This document shows positions 24,953 through 36,629 of a stretch of 64,000 nucleotides of DNA, in pieces. The stretch is from assembly GCA_037893225.1 (NCBI GenBank), contig JAZGUH010000402.1, positions 1 through 64,000 on the forward strand, given 5' to 3'. Numbering within the stretch: the first letter of the stretch is position 1; the number at the start of each line of letters is the position of its first letter. The stretch is from Hippasteria phrygiana. Its lineage: Eukaryota; Echinodermata; Asteroidea; Valvatida; Goniasteridae. The notes beneath the pieces were generated by a model that made no database searches, was not told the origin of the DNA, and saw only the letters and a list, made by a program, of their open reading frames with translations. A program made the position numbers and the translations under genes.

Positions 24953-25527
24953 TATACCATGTTTTTGCTAAACTAACATCAATCCCTTTTCCTCGATGAA
25001 TTCAATGTGTTCCAAACACTGAAAATGAAATCTCAATATTCTTCCTCCGTAGTGGCTAAAACAGTTTAAAAAAAAAAAAAAAAAAAAAAATTAGATGGCA
25101 GCAAAGAAGTGCACACAATTTTTTTGGAAGTTTTTATTTGTGTCAGATTTAGAAAGTCATGTGATGTTCAACCAATGCTACAGTTTGTATGATTGGGTAA
25201 TGCTTTATGAACAGTGATCTATAGACTAATCCGAAGACAGCCATTTTCATGGGTGGTACCAGGCTCGCGCTCCAAGCTTTTTTGGACTAATAGGGTCACC
25301 AACATGCGTGCGTGCCTCGTCTTTAAGAAGGCATGCTGCGTGTGGTTACCTGAAGGTACATGTACATGTACATGTACATGTACATGCCACCCAATAGTCT
25401 ATGGGCATCCATGTCATGTACATACACGTACATAGTTTTGTAGGGTCTGAAAAAAATACACAAGCAAAAAATAAACGTCCGATAGGGAGGAAAAACAATC
25501 TACATCTACAATACACGGCAGCCTCTT

Positions 25528-25710
25528 TTAACCCTAACGGTACTCAACCCGTCAAAACCAAACGGCATGTTTGGTTGGAATCTGTTAGGGATGGGTACTG
25601 GACCCCCAAACTGATAGTCCTTTACACTGAGTTTGGCATACCACCAGAATCAGAGTCCAACAATTTGTGTGTACATTTGGTGTTGGAATTTGCAAGGGGG
25701 TTAGGGTTAA
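25528..25710. mobile_element. TTAACCCTAAC MITE (183 bp)
   Basis: TTAACCCTAACGG at 25528 and GGGGGTTAGGGTTAA ending 25710. Interior differs from the 45174 and 57257 copies except for parts such as GTTGGAATTTGCAAG. Confidence 0.8.
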
Positions 25711-27445
25711 GCATCGTGATGTAAACACCATTTTATGGAATAATTAGAATTTGAGCCGATGGGGCATCCTAGGGCCTGTTTGTTTCACACAGATCCAGAT
25801 CTCCATCAGTGATCCGTTCGTTGGTTCATGCACCAAATTCCGCCTAATGGATGGAGTTAACCAGCGGTTGGATCACTGACTGAGAGCCTCTACATGTAGT
25901 TAGGCTTTTCTCCTAAATTTAGCATACATGTAGATTGCAGCCATTTGTGCTTAAATTGCACACAAACATTATTTAACAAAATGAGTGGGCAGAGCGCTTC
26001 TTGGAATAATATATAGCATCCACCCCACAAGAATTAGGTGCTGTGTAATTTTGCTCTGACACCCAGGATATTCTGTACACAATATCACAATAGGCCTCAG
26101 GGCAGCCTGACATTTTGATCTCTGACTGCTTGACTGATGTACATGTGCATTGTAATAGGCAGTGCAAAACATGTGTTGCGTACATGTACATGTACATGTA
26201 CATGTACATGTACATGTACATGTACCTCCCCCCCCACCACCTCCCCCTCAGAATGCCAGTCCTGAACAGGGACAAGTTTGCGTTACAATAGGCATTCATC
26301 CAGACAATGGCTTCATCTTGTCGGTTGGTAAAAGCATCTGAAATGTTTCACACCGTTGATTCTATTGGATTAACCGCAGTATTGAATGAGAGCATCTGGG
26401 TCAAAATGCCAGCCACGGGATGTTATGTATTTATCGATGCGAGTTTCGGGCAACATTGTCCACTGCAGTGTAAGATGTTGTGGATGACCTAAGACGCTTG
26501 TAGCCTGGGGCTCAAATTTTATGGGAACTCTTGATGTCCACAGATTTAGTTACTGAAATTAATCTACACCTGGAAGGAGGGGTGTGTGCCGGTATTTAAT
26601 TTTAATAGTCTGTATTGATGTTAACAAAATACCCGGGTATTCGGTATTACTGTGGTGTTGGTTTCATACATGAAAATAACACTAATCATAGATACAACTT
26701 TACTGTGCTTACAAGCCTCCTGTCCGATTGCCCAGGATTTGTTTTTAATGAGCAAACTAAACAAGGAGCAAGTTCGGGTGCTGCTGATCTAGTCCCTTTT
26801 GTCAATTTTGCGATTCAAATCACGCATGCGTGGTCTGTTTTCACTCGAACGCATCTAGTCGATCAACTACGTCAAATCTAGTTTGTGTAGCAACAACAAA
26901 CTGTAAAGAATGTCCTCTGCTAATTGTTAACGAAGCAAATGTTGGTACGTCAATTTTATTTTCTATTATTTATTTCTATTATTTTCTGTACTTAACTTTG
27001 GTGCAATAAATAATTCATTATCTTATTGCAAAGAGTTATTATCATTGGACAAAACCAACAAATTATCGTAAACGTTTGCAAAACTTGCCAAGTTTACCGA
27101 TCCTCCATCTTGAAACCGTGACGTAACTCGCGAGTGACTGGAGAAACCATGGTCCGGAGCTACAATGTAGGTTGATCCAGTTGGACTAGCTAGTCAAACC
27201 GCGCAGCGTTCGGGTGACATCTAGATCGACTATGGTTAAGTCTAGTCACTCTAGTCGCCCAACCGAACTTGCTCAAGGCTGCTCCTGAGTGGTAGCCTTG
27301 TTGCCATCTTGTGATTGGCCAGTGAGATTCTGTGTACTTTGCTATGGGGGCTGCAAGACTGGTTCTCACAGACTTTTTTTCCTTAGAAAAAAAAATCCTC
27401 CAGACCACGAATTAGAAAAAGAGCAACCTTTGAAGTTTACTCTAA

Positions 27446-29325
27446 CACCGCGTTTACACTAGATCCGGCAATTGGATTAAAAGGGGATCGAACCCGGCAA
27501 TTGGATTAAAAGGGGGATCGGCCGCTAGTGTAAACGCGAGGTGGGTCGGGGTCGGATCCGGATCCACTTTTCTTGATCCCCCTTGCTAGGGAGATTCGAT
27601 CTGGATCAGACCCCGCAACTTTTGAGTGTAAACGCAATTGGTGGATCAGACCCCGCAATTTGACACAACCACATCCAGTATGTGTGATGCAGTGGATTGT
27701 GGGAAGCTCAAAAGTCTGCGTAAAATATTTACTGTGGAGATGCATACGCTGCGCTGGTTCCCACGCGGTTCATGTACACTGCAAATGCATGGTTGGTACT
27801 CTGTCCGCATCGTGTCATTCTCTCTCCTTCACGTGCGTGACTTCGTCATCTGGGGAGTTCCTAATTCTCAAATATTATACTGCCTGTTTATGTATTATAG
27901 GTCATTGTTGGTTCGTTGATTTGCCCCTACATTCAGGCTATAATTCCTGGTGCGATTTCCGGTAATATTTTGGCGCTTTGTATCCGAATAACGAGCTGAA
28001 AAGTGGTCCAAAGATTCGTTGTTTTCTGCTGTCGTTTCACGATGAAAAATGACAAATGATGCAACAAAATCAAAAACGAACGACAAACATGTCCGTACGT
28101 TATGTTTGTTTTTACACTGACTGAATAGCGCGAATAAAATGACCGTAAGGTCGGCTATTGCGCACACTCAATGACCTTCCTTCCGCTGTAAGACCGCGTT
28201 CCCACTCGAATTGGGAAAAGGTGGATCAAGATCCGGCATTTTGGTGTGACCGTTGTCTAACCGCAACGAAACCGCAAATCGCGTTCCCACTTATGCTTGA
28301 TCCACCTTTTCGAACGGAAGTGTCGAGTCCGAAAGGTCACTGAGTTCGGTATTACGCATGTGCTTGCTTGCTGAGCGCGCGCTGTGTGGCTGCGTTGCAT
28401 GCTGGGACGGGTCAAATACATGTGCGATGTTTTGATGTTCGAAGTTTCAACATGGAGGAAGAAATCAAAATGCTTCTCGGTCTGATTTTGCCCATGGATG
28501 CGGAGAGCAGTCCAAACTTAATCGTAATATTATAAGTACTGGCTCGAATCGGATCGTAAAACGTATTTTCTTCAAACTTTGCTACGGTTGTTGTTGTTCT
28601 ATGACACGCTGCAGGCTATACACTAACACGGAATTATTTGTGGATGGAAAAATAAGTAAAATGACACGAATGAAAAAGGTTTAGAAGCGGACGACTTTCC
28701 AGTACGGAACGAAAGGAATACACATGTACGCTGAATGGATGCATGCACGCTTGCATCGCGCACGTGGTAACACATTTTGTATACAGCCCGTAGTTCAGTA
28801 GTTGTTTATGGTGCATGTCGTGCACGTGGGAAATTTTCACATGAGCTACACGCCTAAACGTATTTCTTCGTTCATCAGACCGCAAACTTTTCGCGCCTCT
28901 CGTGCACCAGCCGGATGTTGACAGGTCAAATTGCCGGATCAGATCCACCTTTTGCGTTCCCACTTGATCGTGATCCACCAATTGCAGGATCTGATCCACC
29001 AATTGGGGGATCTGTATCCTGGTCTGAAGGTGGATCAAGAAAGGTGGATCAGATCCTGATCCACCTTATAACGGTTAGCGTTCCCACTACACACAATTGC
29101 AGGATCTGATCCACCAATTGGGGGATCTGATCCGGCAATTTGGCAAAAGGTGGATCAGATCCCCCAATTGGTGGATCTAGTGGGAACGGGGTCTAAATGG
29201 TGGATCGAAGCTGGATTAGGATCAAGTGTAAATGTGGCACAGGTTATTTGCGGTTAAGCTTCCCTGTAGTTTTATTACCCAGCAAATCCTGATCCACCTT
29301 TTCCTGATCTAGCGTAAACGTGGTC
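27446..29325. mobile_element. TAA-flanked element with GTTTACACTAGATC ends (1880 bp), outer
   Basis: Left terminus CACCGCGTTTACACTAGATC and right terminus GATCTAGCGTAAACGTGGTC match at 17 of 20 positions as inverted repeats, with TAA outside at 27443-27445 and 29326-29328. The interior is dense in GGATC and CAATTG. PIF/Harbinger-like is inferred from the 3-bp duplication. It hosts a related nested element at 28192-29193. Confidence 0.8.
28192..29193. mobile_element. TAA-flanked element with GTTCCCACTAGATC ends (1002 bp), nested
   Basis: Left GACCGCGTTCCCACTCGA and right reverse complement GACCCCGTTCCCACTAGATC, with TAA at 28189-28191 and 29194-29196. It is a sister subfamily of the element it sits in: the termini differ mainly in TTTACAC versus TTCCCAC. 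Right side 28926-29180 repeats GGATCTGATCCACCAATTG. Confidence 0.8.
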
Positions 29326-29440
29326 TAAACTGTTTAACCCTGTCCTGACCACATTGTTTATTGGCTTATCTTCCCCCAGTACAGGTACCACATTCTTTGT
29401 TCAGTCAAGCATAAAACCACTTGTGCAGAAAAGCAGATGA

Positions 29441-29500
29441 CTGCTTGTTAGGGCTGTTCACTGCTTGTTAGGGCTGTTCACTGCTTGTTAGGGCTGTTCA
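29441..29500. repeat. Three exact 20-bp tandem units: target site plus transposon end
   Basis: Unit CTGCTTGTTAGGGCTGTTCA at 29441, 29461 and 29481. Each unit is the 8-bp target duplication CTGCTTGT joined to the first 12 bp of the element starting at 29489. Confidence 0.9.
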
Positions 29501-32500
29501 TTTTTGAATAATTTAGTATTCAAATATTCGAAACTGGGTTTGATCGAATATTCGATACTCTACGATCAAGTTTTTCTGTGCATGCCACACTGGTAAAAAA
29601 AAATTACACGTAAAAGCACGCCGGTGTTTTACGTACATGTATGGCGATTGATATTATGGACCGTTCAAACAGCATTTTTTTGCATGGCCCTGTTGTATCA
29701 AGGGTTTTACGGACGGGAACAATAAACCTCCGTCCACAAAAAGTTACGATAGACAAAAATGCGGCATTTGAGACTGCTAAGTGCCGTAACTTTTCTATTA
29801 AAATAGCATCAGTCGTATCTGTACGTACATACATGTATATATATATATGGCTAAATGCATGGTAAAGTGCCATTTAAGTCACATGAGACCTGAAAATTTT
29901 AAATTCTCCACAAGTTTATTTAAATGTGTATTTTGGGATAAGTGTTAGATGTACTTTGAATTTCTAAAAAGCCCAAGTAAATGGCGAACCTAGTATTGTC
30001 GTTTAATCATGCATTTCAATTCCATGCAGACATAGTAACGGGTGTAACGGAGACACACACTTGGAACTGGAGACGCCACAGCAAAAAGAGATTTATTGAA
30101 GATTTGTGTGAGGTGTAATTCCCATTTGTTGCTAAATCAAAGCCAAATGCAAGTCTTATGTCTGTGGGTCTTCCGTGCAATAACAGAGAACAAGACAAGT
30201 ACTGAACATCAAATTTAATAAAACCGTGACACAATTAAAATTTTTGCTTTAACTCTGACATCATATGCACTGTCAAAATGCCTCATTTTTATTCAATTAG
30301 ACAGGAACAACAACCCTAGTATTTGTTTTGGGTAAGAAGTGGTTGTTTGGCCATTTAAATTATCAATATAATGACACAGTCACAAAGCATTAGAGTGGTA
30401 ACGGGTGTAACGGAGACACACAATACTGGCAGTGTACAAGAATTGTTGGATTATGCAGGCTGGTGACCAGATTGACTTGGCTTGTTACAGGTAAAAGGTA
30501 GTTAGGATTACAGCAGGACACATCCACCAGAGACTGACCATTCATTCCCCCCCCCCCCCCCCCCCCCCCCCGAGACTGACCATCCCCCCCCCCACCAGTA
30601 ACAGCCCTCTACTAAAAATGCTACACCTTTATAGGCCTTTTCCAAACTCTCCACTCACTTTACGGTGTCCCTTCTTGGTTGCTTTACCCTGTGCTAGTGC
30701 CACATTTGACCCTGCTTCCACCCCCCCCCCCCCCCAACCTGGCTCCCACTGCCCCCCCCCCCACCTTTTAGTATTCATGGACAATATATTAACTTGTTTT
30801 ATTTTTCAGTATTAAAACAGTAACAAATAACTTCAATAAAAATGTCAGTTTGAGTCCGTTTTATTTCAATGTGAACAATGTTTCATTCTACATTGTGTAT
30901 AGTAGGCAGGTGAATGAACTGTTTTAAATTCATTTCAAATAAAATATAACACTCAAGGAGAAACAATGTTCATAATTATTTGGTAATTTGGGCCTGCAAT
31001 AAATGCATACAAATACATGTTAGAGCCCGCCCCTAGAGACGAGTGCTGCTTGTAGCATGCAAAGTCGGAGGGGGGTAGTAGCAGATGTATGATGTCTTCG
31101 ATAGGCAGCGCCCATACGTCATCCTGCTCCGGCCACATGATTTGGCCCAGGCTTACTTGTTTCATATATTTGACCTCAGCGAAGCTCCGTTAATGGCAAG
31201 TATCTGAAGAAGAAAAAAGGATTGGGCAAGGTTTTATGCATCTGAAAATATGTAAATTTCACACAATTTGCAACCCTCAATGCCATGTCTCTTTAATACA
31301 TCAGAAGAATAAGAGATTGTGCACATAATTAAGAAAAAAAATAGGACATCTATTGTGAAAAGTTATGGATAGGCCCAAACTGGCCTGGGTGGAGTTACTC
31401 CCCTCCCCCTGGATACGCAAATGAATGATTTTGTATATTTCGTAAAATATCACTTTTTATCAAAGTGGCTCCAATTTGTTTTCGCCTTTGAAAATATTTT
31501 GAAAAGCGATTGGGTGTATTAAACAAACTACGTTAGGCCTAAATACAAAATTTAAAATGTCAGGCATGTGGGGGGGGGGGGGGGGTACCTCTAGAACTAT
31601 GGGGCTCCGACAGGAACCCCAAAGAAAGACGCTGATTTTTCCCATAGGCTAGTACAGCAAGAATAAGAGAATCGCAAACGTGAGGTTTCTAGTTCGATCC
31701 CCAAAGAGTAGAGGAAAAGAAAATTCTTGTCTATTTTCCAATCAGTTTTTCAAAGGGAAAAACAGGCTCAAAAACTCCCGTGGATATTAACCAATCACTA
31801 AATCAGAGAAAACTGCCGGCAAAACATCGTTTTTATAAAGTTTTGCGAGTTTGAGGGAAATATTTTTGGACGTGGTAGGCCTACGCCTACGGCGAGGGCA
31901 AACGAAAAAGTGTGGGAAAGTATTCAGCGTCAACAAGTCCGTTCAAAACTTTCAAACCAGTCCAAAAATTCAGGGGTATTCTGGGTGAAAACAGTGGGTC
32001 AAAATAATAGAATTACAACGAGCAAAAAGACTCAGGCTCAGGGCTATTTCAATTCATTTTTCTTTTCCCCCATAACAAAACTCGCCATACAGTTTCAATC
32101 GCGAACCAACGAAACATTCATTCATAAAAAACATCCACGGAACGTCTAATTTAGACTGGTTGCCGGTCCATACGCATTCTACATTCCACAAAGAGCGATG
32201 ATAATGTGTAGGGACCGGGAGCCAGTCTACGCCCAAAGCCGGGTACCGATTAGTTGTATGCGCAATTGCTCGCGTACGCGTCTGGGCACCGATTGCAGCT
32301 GGTATTCGCACGCGTTGTCGGTTTTCAGCCATGCGTGTGTCGCGGTTATACAAGCCGTTTCGTTCCGTGTGTGTTTCGCCCATGGGTCGATAGTCAATGT
32401 ACGTTTGTTGTATGAAACCGACGATCTTTTTGCACGTTTTCTTTTGTCATTTACAGCTTAGTAAAATTATCCATATCCCTGCTGTTTATCCCCAAGATAT

Positions 32501-33428
32501 GTTTGTATCTGTCCAAGCAAGAGAGGGATAATTGGAATGGTCCTAACTTACCGATACGGTCGTAACTTTGTTGGGCATTCGGAAGGTTTGGCGACACACA
32601 TCATCGCAGCTCCCCCATGTCTAGAGAAACTCAGCTCAGCTGTTTCGTGGTGGCTCATTCTGATTGGTCAGTCATGCAGTTTATATGACGTAATGGAAAA
32701 GACTTTCACGCGTTTTGTTGTACAAAATTGGGGATGGGGTGACGGTCGTAACAAAACGACACACTTTGTTTTTAACATTTTCAAAACTTTGCCGCAACTT
32801 GATCGAATATAGCATGGACATAGAACAGTTTGTCATGGTTTAAGATCAATTTAGACTACTAGATAGGAGAAATTCTTTCACATCAGCCTTACACATGTTA
32901 TAAAATGAGCTATTTCAAATGAGTTAGGATGGCGACACACAGGTTACGGCCGTTACTGGTTTTTTAGATAGATTTTTTTTCCCACAAATTTTTTTTTTTC
33001 TGTCTGCAAGCGACCGTATTGTTAAATTTATCATGTATATTCAATGAAATTGTAAATTTTCATACAAAGATTTCTTCAAAGTGGAAGCAAACCTAATGAA
33101 AAATAGAGCACCAAATATTGGCCCTAAATATTGTCAGAGTTTTGCCATCCTGGGTTTTTTCTTTCGGCCATAAAAAAAACGAGACAAGTTGAACACATTT
33201 GATTTTTTTCTGTATTTATTACTAACACATATACAAAGTAAAATAAATCATTTATATATTTAAACTGCTTTTTAATCATACTAAATAAAGCAGAGAACTG
33301 TCTATACCCAAATGTTGCACTTTACCGTGCATTTAGCCATATATATCTTTTTAAATATTCGAACTGGCAAAATGGTATTTGAATATTCGCTTGACGATCG
33401 AATATTGGGTATATTCGAGACAGCCCTA
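29489..33428. mobile_element. hAT-like element with 8-bp target duplication (3940 bp)
   Basis: Left end TAGGGCTGTTC, right end GACAGCCCTA; CTGCTTGT flanks it at 29481-29488 and 33429-33436. Subterminal ATTCGAATA palindromes fill both ends. A TGGCTAAATGCATGGTAAAGTGC block at about 29848-29870 recurs inverted near 33318-33340. An 8-bp duplication with TAGGG ends is the hAT signature. No transposase frame is recognised, so it is probably non-autonomous. Inside are long C runs (30547-30571, 30721-30735) and a TAACGGGTGTAACGGAGACA direct repeat at 30037 and 30399. Confidence 0.8.
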
Positions 33429-33830
33429 CTGCTTGTTGAATAGTTGTATTTTCAACCAAAGATTTCACCCTCAAGAATTGATTGAAAAGGAAAATGTGTG
33501 TAAAGTTTGTTCCATGAAAAGTTCTCTTTCATATGGTGTAAAAATGAAAGTCATCACTGCCAAAGTAGCATAGTGACGGCTGTTTTCTCTTCTGGCCCAC
33601 TTTATCAAACAGGAAAGTTGTTTGTCACATGAACCAATGGCACTCCAGAGTCCATACACATTACTCTACAGGGAAACTTCGGATACAGTTTTCTCAAAAT
33701 ATTTTAATGGTGACATGAATTTGATAGCACCATTGGAAAGATCTGAACAAGCTCTTTCTGTTGGTATATCGACATTTGTAAGGAAAGGGTTAACAGAAAA
33801 GTTGTCAAAAAATAAAGGGGAAAACAAAAA

Positions 33831-33905
33831 AAAGATTTGAGAATTGAACTTGGTGCACGTGATCCAAATCAGATGCTTTACCACTAAACCACCCAAGCAG
33901 CTCGA
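33831..33905 (-). other. Possible tRNA-like fragment
   Basis: On the reverse strand GGTTTAGTGGTAAAGCA resembles a D-arm/A box and AAGTTCAATTC resembles a T-loop/B box, followed by a T run. The T stem and the acceptor stem do not pair well. It may be a decayed tRNA gene or a SINE head; a functional tRNA is unlikely. Confidence 0.3.
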
Positions 33906-34387
33906 CCAAATCTGCTTATTTTGTTTTATTCAACACCATACACCGGAGGAACTATATATATTCACGAGCAAATATTAGCCAATCACAAGATGGCAACAAG
34001 GCTAGGACTATTGGGCAATCAAACAAGACTAAAAGCCACTCTGCATGTAAAGGGCTGTACAATGTAAAGGGCTACATAGAGAGGGCTACCACCCTTCGTT
34101 GATGCAATATTGACACCAATGATGTCATGGCCAGCAAGAGGAATTTTTGTGTGTGTTGGGCACATTGCATTATTATTTCATTACCAAGTATCAATAAATT
34201 ACTACAGTAGTTTTACAATGTAAAATACGTCATTCTATTCATTATTTCAAAACCATTTATATATATTTTTTTAATTAAAATTTCTGTGAATCTTTAACCC
34301 TACTTTCTACATCATTTTTCCTCGAAGTACAATGTAACCTGAATCCTCCAACATCCTCTAATTTCAAAGTGTTCAAGCTGCATATAA

Positions 34388-35650
34388 CAGGCCTTGAATT
34401 TGGTAATTTTTAGGGCAAGGCCACTTTGGCCTTGAATAAAGCAAAATTATGGAGGGCACCAAGGCCAGTAAGTACGGCACCAAGGCCAAATTATATCTGC
34501 AGAAAGGGCATGGAGGGCGCGACATTGTTGATTTTTTTCCGTTCAAAACGTATTTAACTAAGAGTAAGACTATGAGGCCAAAAACATACTGCTTCCGATC
34601 ACATGGGTATTCAATTATATGTGAATTTCAGCCTAAACTATTTCCGTTTACGCTACGAAAGCTATAACAAAAAATTGCCAAAATAAATGATCAAAACTTC
34701 CCTTAATTAATGTCAAAAATATTTACGGTCGATAATTCTTAAAAATCATGGAGAATTTAGGTCGTACACATCACTATGCACAACGCTAACCACGATGGGA
34801 AACTGGCCAACACTGTCCGTTTATCCATGGAGAAATACATTTCTCCATGGTTTATCGTACGGTGGTAAGCGTGCATGATGCACTTTGTGTGGCGGGCGAT
34901 GAACCTTGTGTTGCGGCAGGAAATGTCGGGGAAACATGCTGCGGTGTACGAGCGGTACAACCTCGAAATAAATTCATAAACACGGAAAATGCATACACAG
35001 ACAAAATAGATCAAGTTCTGTGAATTAACGTGCAGAAATCTTCTTTCTCTATCGATTTTTTGGGCCTAATTATTCATCGAAACTTTTGACATCGGAACAC
35101 CGCGTGTTGTGACCAAAGTTCATGAAGTTACTGTAGGTAGCGCGCCGAAGGCGTGCTTCATAGCGCCGCCTACAGGGCGCGTTTCCTCATACACGAACAT
35201 CGATGTGCATTGTGAGGCGCACACGTGCAAGTACTGAGAAAAAGAAAGACAGTTGACTGCACGTAAACGTTGCCGTACATGTACATACTCCTGCTGCTTT
35301 GTGTATATGTACGAATACACACATTTAATCTTGCGGTGGGGGTGTTGAAGCTTGAAGTATCGGCACACTCCGAAACTGGACCAGATTAATAGTTTGTGTG
35401 CATGTGATTCTGTACGATCGCCAACGTGTTGTGCAGCGAGATTTTATGAAGGGCTGGCATGACATCGAAAAAACAAATGATATGAAGGATTGTAGTGGCT
35501 GTGTTTTTGCAAAAAGGGCACGACGGCCAAGGTAAATATGGGGCAAGGCAAAACTGGCCGTGAAGACGGAGATTTTTTGTGGGGCACCTCGGCCAGTAAG
35601 AAGGCAACGACGGCACTGGCCGTCGTGGCCGTCGTTCATTTCAACCCCTG
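34388..35650 (+). mobile_element. hAT-like element, most complete copy of its family (1263 bp)
   Basis: Left CAGGCCTTGAATTTGG, right TTCATTTCAACCCCTG. Outside lie ATATAA and ATCTAA, a possible 6-bp duplication with one change. Related copies: 11487-12712 (+, truncated) and 52276-53072 (-, truncated). The flanks on both sides are AATCCTCC repeat text, so it sits in an older repeat. No transposase evident; GGCCAAGG/CCTTGG motifs crowd both ends. Confidence 0.8.
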
Positions 35651-35654
35651 ATCT

Positions 35655-35923
35655 AACCTGAATCCTCCAAAATCCTCTAATGGGGACCATTGCATGAATC
35701 CTCCAAAATCCTCTAGGGGTTTTTGTAAACACCTAATAGTAACCTCAATCCTCCGAAATCAACCTGGATCCTCCATTTTCCTCCAGAGGCAAAATCCCCC
35801 TATGCCCTCAATCCTGCAAAATCCTTCGATGCTTCAACTTCCAGAATGCATGTACCCTCAATCCTCCGAATTCCTCCATTTGGCAAAAGAGGATTTTGGA
35901 GGATTTGGGAAGGTTAGGGTTAA
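35655..35923. mobile_element. AATCCTCC repeat ending in GGTTAGGGTTAA
   Basis: Imperfect repeats of CTGAATCCTCCAAAATCCTC leading to AGGTTAGGGTTAA at 35911-35923. The left TTAA end is not visible, perhaps because the hAT-like element interrupted it: similar text lies at 34330-34362. Confidence 0.6.
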
Positions 35924-36474
35924 AGTCACAGTACAGTGTACTAGTGTAGTATGATTATAATCTTTGTGTGTTTGTTTGGTTCCTCAGTGATCAATTATTT
36001 GCAGTGATTTGTGTGCCACAATTTGCATGAATTCGAGGACGCTTCAGAAATGTGAAAACAAAATGTCATTCCTTAATAAAAACAAGTGACAGCATTCCCA
36101 GCTGTATATCGGGTGTGAAATTTCTCCGGATTTGTCCTGATTAAAGGATATTTGGTGAGACATCTTTCAGATTTTCGGGGAGATTTGTTGGTCCTTGAAT
36201 TGTTTTGATCATTCCAAAACAGCGTTCTTTGAATTCTAATGATGCATTTTTTGGGGGGCAATTTTGAACCATATCTTGTGGTAGAAAATTCAGTTTTCAT
36301 GCACATTTTTCAGCAACGTCATACAAATTAATTGCCACTGAATCTTTCGTGGATATTTCATTTTCCTCAAATCTTACCCATGGTATATTTTTTATTTTTT
36401 AATTGAGAAAGACAAAAATAACCAATAATTTTTGTTTTCTCTTTCTTCCTTTTCTCTTTCTTTTTGATCTGCAG

Positions 36475-36629
36475 AGAAAGTCGGCAGATATTAGATTAAT
36501 AGACCACGAGACAGTAACACAGTTTGTAGAACCAAACGTAACGTACATAGAAAGTATATGGTCCGATTCAGGTATACAGGAGTGCTACGACAGGAGAAGA
36601 GAATACCAGCTCACAGATTCAGCAAAATA
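36475..36629 (+). CDS. GNAQ: Gq/11 alpha subunit, coding exon 3 (helical domain)
   Basis: Encodes residues 102-152 and two bases of Tyr153; 155 nt as in vertebrate GNAQ. The acceptor is a pyrimidine-rich tract ending CAG and the donor is TA/GTAAGT. The second half, [19 protein letters not shown] at 134-152, is the strongly conserved Gq signature at the end of the helical domain. The first half ([17 protein letters not shown]) is unusual in sequence compared with typical Gq, which has a charged linker followed by VDVEKVSAF or a similar form. This part covers the helical domain that closes over bound nucleotide. The changes are conservative enough for a functional protein, with no stop or frameshift. 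It may mark a diverged or duplicated Gq paralogue. Confidence 0.95.

Larger units (their letters stand above)
19578..36474 (+). other. Intron 2 of the Gq gene (about 16.9 kb)
   Basis: Phase 0, GTGAGT donor, CAG acceptor. Most of it is assignable to mobile elements listed separately. The stretches 20007-21235 (apart from a TACATG run), 22127-24040, 25711-27442 and 35924-36474 show nothing I can name. Confidence 0.9.
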
